Source: Rhodanobacter soli
GTDB lineage: Bacteria; Pseudomonadota; Gammaproteobacteria; Xanthomonadales; Rhodanobacteraceae
DNA length: 64,000 nucleotides
Direction: 5' to 3'
Assembly: GCF_040548735.1 (NCBI RefSeq)
Contig: NZ_JBEPSD010000001.1
Coordinates: 372,001-436,000, forward strand
Every line of letters begins with the position of its first letter. Position 1 is the first letter of the stretch. The notes under the pieces are model-generated. The model did not search any database. It saw only the letters and a list, made by a program, of their open reading frames with translations, and was not told the DNA's origin. Made by a program: the position numbers and the translations under genes. Positions 17,084 to 25,846 of the stretch are shown here, piece after piece.

Positions 17084-18759
17084 CACACTGCTCCGGATTC
17101 GCTGTCAAAAGGTTTGATGGACTGCGGCACCACGCGCGCGCCGAACTCGCGCTTCAGCGACTGCACCAGCGGGTCGCCCTCGATCGCCTGTTCGGCGGCG
17201 GCCTGGGCCGCATCGCGCGCCTGCGCGGCACGCGCCGCCGGGGTCTGCGCGGCAGCAGTCTGGCTGCTGTTGACGAAACGCAGGCGGATGCGCTCGCCCA
17301 AAGCCTGGCCGATGCGTTCCTCCATCTGGCTCACCATCGGCTCCACCGCCAGGCTCATGTGCGCCGGCTGCAGCGCCAGCACCAGGGTCTGCCCATCGCG
17401 CTCGCGCAATACCGCATTCTGCGCCAGCAGGCCGAACGGCCCGCGCAGGCCGGCGCGCTCGATCAGCGTCTCCCAGTCCGGCAAACCGTTCTCGTCCCGC
17501 GTGATCGGGGCAGCGGCAGCGGCTGGCGTCGATGCCGGTGCCGCGCGCGGCGGTGGTGGGGCTTCGTGCTGACGTTCCGGTGCAGCGGCAGGCCGTGCCG
17601 ACGCCGGTGCCGGAGCGGCAGGACGCGACGGCGCCGACGTCGGTCGTTCCGTGCGCGTGGCGGGTGCGCCATCGCCGGGACGGAACGCCAGCATGCGCAG
17701 CAGCGCCATCTCGAAACCGGTGCGCGCATCCGGCGCCAGCGCCAGGTCGCGCCGGCCCGAAGTGGCGATCTGGTAATACAGCTGCACGTCTTCCGGGGTG
17801 ATCCGCTCGGCCAGCGCCGCCACCGCGCCGTCGTCGTCACCGTCCTCGTCCGGTCGGTAGCCGGGAATCAGCTGGATCAGCTGCAGCCGGTGCAGCACGC
17901 TGGCGATGTCGTCCAGCACGCCGCCGAAGTCCGGCGAGTACGAGGCAATCTGCGTGCATTCGGCGAGCAGCCGTTCGCCGTCGCCGGCGGCCAATGCGTC
18001 GAGCACGCCGAGCACCTGTCCGCGCGCCACGCTGCCGAGCATGGTGCGCACGTCGTCGGCATGCAGCGCGCCACCGCCGTAGGCGATCGCCTGGTCCAGC
18101 AGCGACAGGCCGTCGCGCAGCGAACCATCGGCCGCGCGGGCCAGTTCGCCGATCGCGCTGTCTTCGTAGGCGATGTTCTCGGCGCCCAGGATGTGCCGCA
18201 TCTGGCCGGAGATCTGTTCCGGCAGCAGCCGCTTCAGGTTGAACTTCAGGCAGCGCGACAGCACCGTCACCGGCAGCTTCTGCGGGTCGGTGGTGGCGAG
18301 CAGGAACTTCACGTGCGGCGGCGGTTCCTCCAACGTCTTCAGCAACGCGTTGAACGCGTTCTTCGACAGCATGTGCACCTCGTCGACCAGGTACACCTTG
18401 AAACGGCCGCGCGACGGCGCGTACTGCGCGTTCTCGATCACCTCGCGCACGTCGTCCACGCCGGTGTTGCTGGCCGCGTCGATCTCCAGCAGATCGACGA
18501 AGCGCCCTTCGTCCACCGCCGTGCACACCGAGCACTCGCCGCAGGGGTCGGCCGACTGCCCGCGCTCGCAGTTCAGTGACTTGGCGAAGATGCGCGCAAT
18601 GGTGGTCTTGCCGACGCCGCGGGTACCGGTGAACAGGTAGGCATGGTGCATGCGCCCGGTGTCGAGCGCATTGGTGAGCGCGCGCACCACGTGTTCCTGC
18701 CCGACCAGTTCAGCGAACTTGCGCGGACGCCACTTGCGGGCGAGTACCTGATAAGACAT
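17083..18759 (-). CDS. dnaX: DNA polymerase III tau/gamma subunit
   Basis: Motor and organiser of the clamp loader. 558 residues. Walker A GTRGVGKT (45-52), zinc cysteines 64, 73, 76 and 79, Walker B DEVH (126-129), and SRC sensor motif (169-171). An alanine- and proline-rich linker (about 355-420) precedes the C-terminal tau domain (GPFGLLAQNAVLRERDG). I saw no run of A residues in the linker of the kind used for the E. coli gamma frameshift. Directly downstream of the 4.5S RNA gene. Confidence 0.96.
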   Translation of the reverse strand: MSYQVLARKWRPRKFAELVGQEHVVRALTNALDTGRMHHAYLFTGTRGVGKTTIARIFAKSLNCERGQSADPCGECSVCTAVDEGRFVDLLEIDAASNTGVDDVREVIENAQYAPSRGRFKVYLVDEVHMLSKNAFNALLKTLEEPPPHVKFLLATTDPQKLPVTVLSRCLKFNLKRLLPEQISGQMRHILGAENIAYEDSAIGELARAADGSLRDGLSLLDQAIAYGGGALHADDVRTMLGSVARGQVLGVLDALAAGDGERLLAECTQIASYSPDFGGVLDDIASVLHRLQLIQLIPGYRPDEDGDDDGAVAALAERITPEDVQLYYQIATSGRRDLALAPDARTGFEMALLRMLAFRPGDGAPATRTERPTSAPSRPAAPAPASARPAAAPERQHEAPPPPRAAPASTPAAAAAPITRDENGLPDWETLIERAGLRGPFGLLAQNAVLRERDGQTLVLALQPAHMSLAVEPMVSQMEERIGQALGERIRLRFVNSSQTAAAQTPAARAAQARDAAQAAAEQAIEGDPLVQSLKREFGARVVPQSIKPFDSESGAV

Positions 18760-18839
18760 GCCTGACTACCTTGGGGCGAAGACTGATTGTGCCAAGTCAG
18801 AGGGGGTAAGTCAGTAAAAGCGCAGTCCGGAAATGGCGG

Positions 18840-18946
18840 CGGCCCCGCCAGCCACACCCCGGCACCCGAATCATTCGCTACCGTTGCTTCCTTCCGGACC
18901 TGGCGGAGTTTGCGAACTATCGTCGCGGGGGGACCGACGGGGCCAC
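18840..18946 (-). ncRNA. ffs: Signal recognition particle 4.5S RNA
   Basis: On the minus strand the invariant SRP core GGTCCGGAAGGAAGCA lies at 18885-18900. It is flanked by symmetric internal-loop strands and closing arms: GGCCCCGTC at the 5' end pairs with GGCGGGGCC at the 3' end. Size about 107 nt, the small bacterial type that binds Ffh. Ends are estimated from the terminal helix. It lies between tRNA-Ser and dnaX on the same strand. Confidence 0.93.
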
Positions 18947-19021
18947 CATGGACGTCAAGCGATGCACGCTTGCTGATTTTCTGCTGCGCCGGCCTGCAAG
19001 TCCGTCGCGTGACTCAAATTC

Positions 19022-19111
19022 TGGCGGAGAGAGCGGGATTCGAACCCGCGATAGGTTTTACCCTATACACACTTTCCAGGCGTGCTCCTTCAACCACTCG
19101 GACACCTCTCC
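19022..19111 (-). tRNA. tRNA-Ser (anticodon GGA)
   Basis: 90 nt on the minus strand with encoded CCA. The 7-bp acceptor (GGAGAGG with TCTCTCC), anticodon loop CTGGAAA giving GGA, the long class II variable arm (TATAGGGTAAAACCTAT) and the T-arm GGGTTCGAATCCC are all readable. Reads UCC/UCU codons. Confidence 0.97.
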
Positions 19112-19203
19112 GCATAAAACGGTCTTTGCCGGCAATCCTGTCCTTCAAAGAGTCAGTAAGAATAGCGGCAGGCCCCCATACAGGCAAGCGAACAGGCGCT
19201 GAT

Positions 19204-19962
19204 TCAGCCAGCGTCGGCCCGGAGCTCCGCCGGGGCGTGCAAGGCGACACGTTCGCCCGGACTGGCGACGCGGTAGCCGAGCGAGGCCAGCGCCGTACCG
19301 TCTGCCTCGCTGCCGTAGTGGTACAGCAGCAGCCGGGCGCGCAAGGCATCGGGATACTCGCGTTCGATGTCGTCGATGCCCGTATGCGACGGGTTGCCCA
19401 CCAGGCCGCAATCGTGTGCGATCAGCCCGCCGCCACCGGCATGGCGCGCCAGTACCTCGGGAATCGGGCGGGTGTCGCCGGTATAGGCGAAGCTGCCATC
19501 CAGGGCGAGGCCATACGAGGTTCCGGGCACGTGATGGCGGGTGGCGAACACGTCGAACCACAGCCCGTCCAGCCAGAAGCCACGCGTGCACGGGATCAGC
19601 CGGAACGCCTCCCAGAAATTCGCGCCGCCCTCGGCGAGCGCACCGGGGTAATCGGCGACGCGCGTCTGCAGCCACGGCATGAGTGTGGCGTGGACAAACA
19701 CCCGGGTGGTACCGCGCAAGCGCGGGTCGAACCACAGGCGGATGAACAGCTGCTCCAGCCCGGCCACGTGGTCCATGTGGGTATGCGTGATGAACACGGC
19801 CGGCGGCAACGCGTCGTACGCCGCCACGTAGCGATCGAGCGTGTCGGGGCCGCAGTCGATCAGCAGCAGCGGTACGCCGGCGCGTTCCAGCACCACGGCC
19901 GACGAGCCCAGCTCCACCGCGTGCGCGGCGCCCACGCCAAGAAAATGCAGATGCCAGTTCAT
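19204..19962 (-). CDS. MBL-fold metallohydrolase, ribonuclease Z-like
   Basis: 252 residues. The metal site HTHMDH is at 60-65, after the N-terminal FLGVGAAHAVELGSSAVVLE. Further ligands are likely in FATRHHVPGTSYG, YTGDTRPI and HYGSE near the C-terminus. The layout resembles the RNase Z/ElaC superfamily, but it lacks an obvious tRNA-binding exosite arm. ATG 19962 overlaps the kdkA stop (ATGA), so it is coupled to an LPS gene. The substrate is unknown. Confidence 0.85.
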   Translation of the reverse strand: MNWHLHFLGVGAAHAVELGSSAVVLERAGVPLLLIDCGPDTLDRYVAAYDALPPAVFITHTHMDHVAGLEQLFIRLWFDPRLRGTTRVFVHATLMPWLQTRVADYPGALAEGGANFWEAFRLIPCTRGFWLDGLWFDVFATRHHVPGTSYGLALDGSFAYTGDTRPIPEVLARHAGGGGLIAHDCGLVGNPSHTGIDDIEREYPDALRARLLLYHYGSEADGTALASLGYRVASPGERVALHAPAELRADAG

Positions 19963-20690
19963 GGGGCCAGCGTACGCCCGTAGCGATACAGCAGTGGTTG
20001 CCAGATGTTCTTCTCGAATGCCGCCTCGCCGTCGGCGGCTGCGCCAAGCTTGAGCAGCGACCGGCGCAGACGCTGCAGGTTCGCCCGCTGCCAGGCGGTG
20101 GCCGGGATGCGCATGCGGCCACGGTCGAAGTCGATCAGATACAGCGCACCCGGCGTCACCAGCACGTTGTGCGCGTTCAGGTCGGCATGCCAGACGCCGT
20201 CGCGATGGAAGCGTGCCACCAGCGCCCCGACCTCCTCCGCCAACTCGCCATCCAGCCGCCTTGCCGCCAGGCACTCGGCCAGGGTCTGCGCGTCGGCGAT
20301 GCGGCGGGTGATCAGATCGGCGGCGTAGTACGGTCCATGCCGGCAATAACGCGCGGCCACCACCTCCGGACCGGGCAACTCCAGCCGGGCGATCTCGGCG
20401 AGCAGGCGAAATTCCGCGAACGGACGCGTGCGATCGGCACCGGTCCACAGATACCGGTCTCCCATCAGCGCGGCGACCAGGCCACCGCGACGATAGTGCC
20501 GCAGCACGCATTCGCCCACCGGCGTGGCAACGATCGCGACGCCGCCGCGACCGCCCGCCTGCGTGCGCAATGCGCCGCGTTCGCGCCAGTAGTCGGGCGC
20601 GAACCAGTCGTGTTCGACTTGTGGCGATACCTCGGCGTCGAACAGAATCGCGCCTTCGGCATCCTTGTGGGTTCGTTCCTGCATCATCAT
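19959..20690 (-). CDS. kdkA: 3-deoxy-D-manno-octulosonic acid kinase
   Basis: Phosphorylates Kdo in the inner core of LPS, at the cytoplasmic face. 243 residues of the KdkA/RfaP kinase family. Catalytic loop HADLNAHN (168-175) and metal-binding DFD (187-189) are in place, and the N-terminal RGGVAIVATPVGECVLRHYRRGG supplies the nucleotide lysine/arginine region (written here in part: VLRHYRRGGLVAAL). Three consecutive ATGs at 20684-20690 leave the start slightly open. Divergent from the heptosyltransferase 35 bases away. Confidence 0.92.
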   Translation of the reverse strand: MMMQERTHKDAEGAILFDAEVSPQVEHDWFAPDYWRERGALRTQAGGRGGVAIVATPVGECVLRHYRRGGLVAALMGDRYLWTGADRTRPFAEFRLLAEIARLELPGPEVVAARYCRHGPYYAADLITRRIADAQTLAECLAARRLDGELAEEVGALVARFHRDGVWHADLNAHNVLVTPGALYLIDFDRGRMRIPATAWQRANLQRLRRSLLKLGAAADGEAAFEKNIWQPLLYRYGRTLAP

Positions 20691-20725
20691 GCCCAGTGAC
20701 TGCCCGCGATTCTAACCCAGGCCTT

Positions 20726-21769
20726 ATGACAACCCCTGCCTCGATCTGCCTGCTGCGCACCTCCGCCATCGGCGACGTCACCCACGTGGTGCCGCTGCTG
20801 CGCACCCTGCAGCAGGCGTGGCCGCAAACTTCGTTGACCTGGATCGTCGGCAAGCTGGAGCGCAGGCTGGTCGGCGACCTGCCCGGCGTGGAGTTCGTCA
20901 CTTTCGACAAGGCCGCCGGCTGGGCCGGCATGCGCGCCGTGCATGCGGCATTGCGCGGGCGGCGTTTCGATGCGTTGCTGCAGATGCAGGTGGCGCTGCG
21001 CTCGAACCTGCTGAGCCTGGGCATCAAGGCCGAGCGGCGCATCGGTTACGACCGTGCCCGCGCGAAGGACCTGCACGGCCTGGTGGTCAACGAACGCATT
21101 CCGGCGCGCAGCGGCGAGCACGTGCTGGATGCGATCGGCAGCTTCTGCGAGCCGCTGGGGCTGAAGCAGACCCAGGTACGCTGGGACATCCCGGTTCCCG
21201 ACGAGGCGCACGCCTGGGCCGTCGAACAACTGCCCGGCGATACGCCCACCCTGCTGGTCAGCCCCACCTCCAGCCATGCGCTGCGCAACTGGCAGCCGGA
21301 GCGTTATGCCGCGGTGATGGACCACGCGGCCTCCCGCGGCTGGCGCGTGGCGATGGTCGGCGGCCCGTCCGCCTTCGAGCGCGAAATGGCCGACGCCGTG
21401 CTGGCGGCATGCAAAGCGCCGCCGCTCGACCTCACCGGCAAGGACACGCTGAAGAAACTGCTGGCTTTGCTCGGCCGCGCGCAGCTGCTGCTGACCCCGG
21501 ACTCCGGCCCGATGCACATGGCCAACGCGGTGGGCACCCGCGTGCTCGGCCTGCACGCGGCGAGCAACCCGGACCGTTCCGGTCCGTACTCCGACCGCCG
21601 CTGGTGCGTGGACAAGTACGACGAGGCCGCGCGCAAATACCTGGGCAGGCCGGCCAGCGAAATCCCGTGGGGCAGCAAGATCGAGAAGCCCGGCGTGATG
21701 GACCTGATCGGCGTGAACGAGGTGATCGAGCGCTACGAAGCCGCTGCGCGCGACATGCGGCTGTTGTAG
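20726..21769 (+). CDS. Glycosyltransferase family 9 (heptosyltransferase I type)
   Basis: 347 residues of the ADP-heptose:LPS heptosyltransferase family. It begins ICLLRTSAIGDVTHVVPLL, the GT9 N-terminus, and carries the donor-site LLTPDSGPMHMANAVGT near residue 260. LLVSPTSSHALRNWQPERYA and LDLTGKDTLKKLLALL match the C-terminal Rossmann domain. Probably adds heptose to the Kdo core, in line with kdkA next door. Whether it is WaaC proper or another core heptosyltransferase cannot be decided here. Confidence 0.88.
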   Translation: MTTPASICLLRTSAIGDVTHVVPLLRTLQQAWPQTSLTWIVGKLERRLVGDLPGVEFVTFDKAAGWAGMRAVHAALRGRRFDALLQMQVALRSNLLSLGIKAERRIGYDRARAKDLHGLVVNERIPARSGEHVLDAIGSFCEPLGLKQTQVRWDIPVPDEAHAWAVEQLPGDTPTLLVSPTSSHALRNWQPERYAAVMDHAASRGWRVAMVGGPSAFEREMADAVLAACKAPPLDLTGKDTLKKLLALLGRAQLLLTPDSGPMHMANAVGTRVLGLHAASNPDRSGPYSDRRWCVDKYDEAARKYLGRPASEIPWGSKIEKPGVMDLIGVNEVIERYEAAARDMRLL

Positions 21770-21776
21770 ATGTGCA

Positions 21777-22175
21777 TCAGACCGCGCGGTAATCCTGGTA
21801 CGACTTTTCCTCGACCAGCTGCGAGCCGAGCTTCAGATTGATCTCGCGCTTGAACGCCGCGCGTTCGTCGTTGCGGAAATACACCGAACGCGCCAGCTCG
21901 ATGAACTCGGCGTCGAACGCCTGCGCCTTCTCCTTCAGGCGGATGCGGTCTTCGATGTCCCACAGCAGTTCGTTCACCGCCAGCAGGCTCGCACGCTCGC
22001 TGGAAATGTCGGTGCGCGAGGCCGCGTCATTGGCCCAAGTGGCGTTTAGCAGGTCCAGCTCGTTGCGCACGTTGGCCAGCTTGGCCGCGTCGGCGATCCG
22101 CCGCGACTTGATTTCCAGGATGGTGATCTTGTCGATCAATTCGCCGTAGGACACCGGTGTCTGGATCAGGCTCAT
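21777..22175 (-). CDS. DUF6165-like conserved small protein
   Basis: 132 residues from ATG 22175. It begins MSLIQTPVSYGELIDKITIL and continues EIKSRRIADAAKLANVRNEL, with a long helical, charged body and no membrane segment. I believe this is the family named DUF6165, often seen near LPS or glycan genes, but that rests on memory of the YGELIDKITILEIKS pattern. It is convergent with the heptosyltransferase (7 bases apart) and lies 28 bases after the ammonia-lyase on the same strand. Function unknown. Confidence 0.8.
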   Translation of the reverse strand: MSLIQTPVSYGELIDKITILEIKSRRIADAAKLANVRNELDLLNATWANDAASRTDISSERASLLAVNELLWDIEDRIRLKEKAQAFDAEFIELARSVYFRNDERAAFKREINLKLGSQLVEEKSYQDYRAV

Positions 22176-22203
22176 GGTCTTGGCTTCCGTCAAAAAGGAT
22201 GAG

Positions 22204-24120
22204 TCACGCCGCCGGGCGGAGTGCGCCCTGCTGCACCAGCGCGCAGACCGTGCGCACGTCGCCGTCCATCGCGCGGTCGCGGTGCATGAAACCGATGTGC
22301 CGACGCAGGACCGCATGGGCGGTGCGCACGGCGGCGCCGGCATGGAAATCGCCGGCATGGGCCAGCGCTGCGGCGAGCTGCTGCACTTCGGCGACGAACT
22401 GTTCGTAGTGCGGCTGGCCCTCGCGCGGCGCGTTGGCGATCTTCGCCGCCAGCGCCTGCCAGCCGCCGCGGCTAGCCAGCCGGCGCGCCGCGTTCAGCAT
22501 CTCCTGGCGATAGTCCAGCGCCTGCGCGGCGGTGTACAGCTCCAGCGCCAGCACGTGGCCGAGGTCTTCCATCATCTCCAGCACGTGGCGCGCCTCGTTG
22601 GCGCCCATCGAGACGTGGTCCTCGGCGTTCGCGCTGGTCGGCACCGAGTACACGCTGGCCGGATGCGCGCGCGTGGCCAGGTCGTTGACCAGCGCCGCGG
22701 CGGTGTACTGCACGATCATGAAACCGGAATCGGTGCCGTCCTCGTTGCCGGTGAGGAAGGCCGGCAGGCCGTCGTTGGTGGCCGGGTCGACCAGCTTGTT
22801 GAGCCGGCGCTCGGAGATCGAGGCGAGCACGGGGATCGCCGCCTTCACGTAGCTCATCGCCAGCGCCAGCGGCATGCCGTGGAAGTGGCCGGCCGAGATC
22901 ACCTGCTCCTCGATGAATTGCGCGTCGTCGTTGTCCGGGAAGATCAACGGGTTGTCGGTGACCGAATTCAGCTCGATGTCGATCACCCGGCACGCCTGCG
23001 CCCAGGCATCGCGCACCGCGCCGTGCACCTGCGGCATGCAGCGCAGGCTGTAGGCGTCCTGCGGCTGGTGCTTCTTGCCGCCCTTGAACGGCAGGAAGCG
23101 GCGGTAGAACGTCTCGCGGCCGTGGCGCTGGTTCGCCGGCACCCAGTCCCAGCCGATGTCGAAGCTGAGGGCCTGGTCGTCCGCTTCGTTCCACGCCTCG
23201 GCCCGCCACGGCTTGAAGCGCGGCACCAGGTGGTACGGAATGTCGAGCAGGGTCGAATCGGCCAGCAGCTTGCGCACGTGCGCGGCGGTTTCCACCTGGC
23301 CCGGGTGCGGACGCAACGCGTGCACTTCAGGCCGCAAGGCGCCACTGCGGCCGGCGAAGGCGTCCAGCGTCATGGCCGCGGCGAGGTCGGCGGTATCCAG
23401 CAGGTGTTCCAGCGCATCCAGCGCCAGCGCGGCGGTCGCCAGCATCTGCGCGGTGCCGTTGTTGAGCGCCAGACCTTCCTTGAACGACAGCCGGATCGGC
23501 GTGAGGCCGGCGCGCTTCAGCGCCTCGGCACCGCTCATCCGCTCGCCCTGGTAGAACGCCTCGCCGCCGCCGAGCAACACGATCGCCAGGTGCGACAGCG
23601 GCGCCAGGTCGCCACTGGCGCCGACCGAGCCCTTCTCCGGCACCACCGGCACCACGCCGGCGTTGAGCATCGCCGCCAGCGCTTCGAGCGTGCTCACGCG
23701 GATGCCGGAGTGACCGCGCATCAGCGTGTTGATGCGGATCAGCAACATGGCCCGCACCACGTCCTCGCCGAACGGTTTGCCCACGCATACCGCGTGGGTG
23801 ATGATCAGGTTGTGCTGCAGTTCCTCCAGCAGCGTGCCTTCGGGCGCGTGCGGCCCATCCTTGACCAAGGCCGCGCCCGGCAACTCGTCGCGCACGCGAT
23901 GCGCGCCGAGCAGCTTGTCGGCGTTGCTGCCGAAGCCGGTGGTGACGCCGTAAGTCGGCTCGCCGCAGCTGACCTTCTCGGCGAGGAAATCGGCGGCGCG
24001 CTGCACGCGCTTGAGTCCGGCCGGGGCCAGTGAAACCTTGCTGCCGTTACGCGCCACCGCCACCAACTGGGCGCGGGTGAGGCTGTTGCCGTCGAGGACG
24101 ATGGTATCGATTGTGCTCAC
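22204..24120 (-). CDS. Histidine ammonia-lyase family protein with internal insertion
   Basis: MIO enzyme that removes ammonia from an aromatic amino acid, probably histidine to urocanate. About 638 residues against roughly 510 for ordinary HutH. The MIO-forming Ala-Ser-Gly is at 168-170 in KGSVGASGDLAPLSH. The selectivity region LQHNLIITHA has Thr-His where HutH enzymes have Ser-His, which favours histidine. About 60 extra residues (291-353, Trp- and basic-rich) sit just before QDAYSLRC, and the C-terminus is also extended. The start is a GTG at 24120 with GAGG upstream. No hutU, hutI or hutG nearby. Confidence 0.85.
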   Translation of the reverse strand: MSTIDTIVLDGNSLTRAQLVAVARNGSKVSLAPAGLKRVQRAADFLAEKVSCGEPTYGVTTGFGSNADKLLGAHRVRDELPGAALVKDGPHAPEGTLLEELQHNLIITHAVCVGKPFGEDVVRAMLLIRINTLMRGHSGIRVSTLEALAAMLNAGVVPVVPEKGSVGASGDLAPLSHLAIVLLGGGEAFYQGERMSGAEALKRAGLTPIRLSFKEGLALNNGTAQMLATAALALDALEHLLDTADLAAAMTLDAFAGRSGALRPEVHALRPHPGQVETAAHVRKLLADSTLLDIPYHLVPRFKPWRAEAWNEADDQALSFDIGWDWVPANQRHGRETFYRRFLPFKGGKKHQPQDAYSLRCMPQVHGAVRDAWAQACRVIDIELNSVTDNPLIFPDNDDAQFIEEQVISAGHFHGMPLALAMSYVKAAIPVLASISERRLNKLVDPATNDGLPAFLTGNEDGTDSGFMIVQYTAAALVNDLATRAHPASVYSVPTSANAEDHVSMGANEARHVLEMMEDLGHVLALELYTAAQALDYRQEMLNAARRLASRGGWQALAAKIANAPREGQPHYEQFVAEVQQLAAALAHAGDFHAGAAVRTAHAVLRRHIGFMHRDRAMDGDVRTVCALVQQGALRPAA

Positions 24121-24173
24121 TGCTGCCTCATGGATGGGTTGCGTCGTCTGTCGTGGATCACCGGGAGTGGCAT

Positions 24174-25547
24174 TCACCCCATCGCCGCGGCCTGCTCCAG
24201 CTCCACTCGCAGCGTCTTGACCAGTTCGCTGCGCGCCACTTCGAACTGGTCCTCGCGACGCAGGTCCTTCACCGTGACCACGCCCTTGGCGATCTCTTCC
24301 TCGCCCAGCACCACCACGAAGCGGATGCCGGCGCGGTCGGCGTACTTGAACTGCTTGCCCAGCTTGCCGCCTTCCAGCACCACCTCGGTGGCGATGCCGG
24401 CGCCGCGCAATTCGCTGGCCAGGGCCAGGTAGGTGGGCAGCTGCGCCTCGTCCATCTGGGTCACCAGCACGTCGACGGTGCTCTTTGCCGTATCGATCAG
24501 GCCGGCATCGCGCAGTTGCCAGTACAGCCGGGTCAGGCCGATCGAGATGCCGACGCCGGGCAGGTGCGACTTGGTGTACTGGCCGGCCAGGTTCTCGTAG
24601 CGGCCGCCGGAGCAGATCGAGCCGATCTGCGGGTGGTCGTTCAGCGTGGTCTCGTAGACCGTGCCGGTGTAGTAGTCGAGGCCGCGGGCGATCGACAGAT
24701 TCAGCGCGTAGTGCGTCTGCGGCACGCCGAACGCGTGGATCAGGCCCAGCACTTCCTTCAATTCGCTGCGGCCCTGCTCCATCACTTCCGGGCCGGCGCC
24801 GAGCGCATCGAGTTTGTCGAACGCGTCCTGCAACGAGGTCGAGCGCACCTGCACGAAGGCGAGGATCTTCTGCACCACGTCGGCGGCGAGCCCGAATGCT
24901 TCGCCGGTCAGCGTGGCCTGCACTGCATCGGCACCACGCTTGTCCAGCTTGTCCACCTCGCGCAGCACCAGCATCTGCTGCTCGCCATCGACGATGCCCA
25001 GGCTCTCGAAGTAGCCGCGCATCAGCTTGCGGTTGTTGAGCTGGATCGTGAACGGGCCGATGTCCAGCTCGCGGAACACGCTGTAGATCACCGCCGGGAC
25101 CTCGGCGTCGTAGCGCACCGACAGCGTGTCCTTGCCGATCACGTCGATGTCGCACTGGTAGAACTCGCGGAAGCGCCCGCGCTGCGCGCGTTCGCCGCGG
25201 TACACCTTCTGCATCTGGTAGCGGCGGAACGGGAAGCTGAGGTCGCGCTCGTGCTCGGCCACGTAGCGCGCCAGCGGCACGGTGAGGTCGAAGCGCAACG
25301 CCAGGTCCGGCTTCTCGCCCTGCTCCAGCGCGCCGGTGGACTGCACGAAGTACACCTGGCGCTCAGTCTCGCCGCCCGTCTTGGTCAGCAGCACGTCGGC
25401 GTATTCGATCACCGGCGTCTCCACCGCCAGGAAGCCGAAGCGCTCGTAGTTGCGGCGGATCACGTCGAGCATGCGCTGGAACGCGATCTGGTCGAGCGGC
25501 AGCAGCTCGAGCACGCCGGGCATGGTGCGGGCCGGGGTAAGCGCCAT
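24174..25547 (-). CDS. hisS: Histidine--tRNA ligase
   Basis: Charges tRNA-His. 457 residues, class II synthetase. [12 protein letters not shown] and [22 protein letters not shown] (motif 2; here split as QMQKVYRGE and [10 protein letters not shown]) are present, with the histidine-specific [12 protein letters not shown] and motif-3 region [14 protein letters not shown] 25547 is preceded by AGAGGATTCC, so I prefer it to the upstream in-frame codons. Followed after 53 bases by the histidine ammonia-lyase. Confidence 0.96.
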   Translation of the reverse strand: MALTPARTMPGVLELLPLDQIAFQRMLDVIRRNYERFGFLAVETPVIEYADVLLTKTGGETERQVYFVQSTGALEQGEKPDLALRFDLTVPLARYVAEHERDLSFPFRRYQMQKVYRGERAQRGRFREFYQCDIDVIGKDTLSVRYDAEVPAVIYSVFRELDIGPFTIQLNNRKLMRGYFESLGIVDGEQQMLVLREVDKLDKRGADAVQATLTGEAFGLAADVVQKILAFVQVRSTSLQDAFDKLDALGAGPEVMEQGRSELKEVLGLIHAFGVPQTHYALNLSIARGLDYYTGTVYETTLNDHPQIGSICSGGRYENLAGQYTKSHLPGVGISIGLTRLYWQLRDAGLIDTAKSTVDVLVTQMDEAQLPTYLALASELRGAGIATEVVLEGGKLGKQFKYADRAGIRFVVVLGEEEIAKGVVTVKDLRREDQFEVARSELVKTLRVELEQAAAMG

Positions 25548-25670
25548 GGAATCCTCTCTGACGATGGGAGACATTCCGTCGCGCAACAGGCCGCACGACG
25601 GCAGCCGTCAAGATTAACAGAACGCCGCCGCCCTTCCCCAGCGGATCGTCCGGCGGATGCATCGAACCTG

Positions 25671-25699
25671 TTGCCAAGCCCCCGATCGACGATTAAGAT
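25671..25699 (+). promoter_or_regulatory. Sigma70-type promoter for tRNA-Pro
   Basis: TTGCCA (25671-25676) and TAAGAT (25694-25699) are spaced by exactly 17 bp, with a GC-rich discriminator after the -10. Transcription would begin near 25706, about seven bases before the mature tRNA 5' end. Confidence 0.65.
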
Positions 25700-25712
25700 A
25701 CGCGGCTTCCCA

Positions 25713-25789
25713 CGGGGTGTAGCTCAGCCTGGTAGAGCGCTACGTTCGGGACGTAGAAGTCGCAGGTTCGAATCCTGTCACCCCGACCA
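25713..25789 (+). tRNA. tRNA-Pro (anticodon CGG)
   Basis: 77 nt with encoded CCA. The acceptor CGGGGTG pairs with CACCCCG, the D-arm is AGCTCAGCCTGGTAGAGC, the anticodon stem CTACG/CGTAG holds loop TTCGGGA (anticodon CGG), and the T-arm contains GGTTCGAATCC. Reads CCG codons, common in GC-rich genomes. Confidence 0.97.
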
Positions 25790-25798
25790 AATTCGATG

Positions 25799-25826
25799 AA
25801 AAAGCCGGCCTTGCGCCGGCTTTTTT
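25799..25826. terminator. Bidirectional intrinsic terminator after tRNA-Pro
   Basis: AAAAAGCCGGC-CTTGC-GCCGGCTTTTTT: a 6-bp GC stem extended by A-T pairs, with a U-tract readable in both directions. It can stop the tRNA transcript and the minus-strand DUF455 transcript. Confidence 0.9.
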
Positions 25827-25846
25827 GTGTGCCCGGTGCGGCTTCA

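Noticed and set aside
17083-18759. Programmed frameshift giving a gamma form of DnaX
   Set aside because: No slippery A-run of the E. coli type is visible in the linker region.
19022-19111. tRNA-Ser as a possible island attachment site
   Set aside because: No integrase, no repeated tRNA end and no mobile genes nearby.
22174-24033. Long plus-strand open frame (619 codons) opposite the ammonia-lyase
   Set aside because: It is antisense to a clearly conserved enzyme, has biased Arg/His/Gln composition and no motif. High GC content alone produces such frames.
25713-25789. tRNA-Pro as a possible island attachment site
   Set aside because: Followed by a normal terminator and housekeeping genes; no direct repeat of the tRNA 3' end seen.
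24111-25799. Plus-strand open frame covering hisS and tRNA-Pro
   Set aside because: It would overlap an RNA gene and its terminator and is antisense to hisS.
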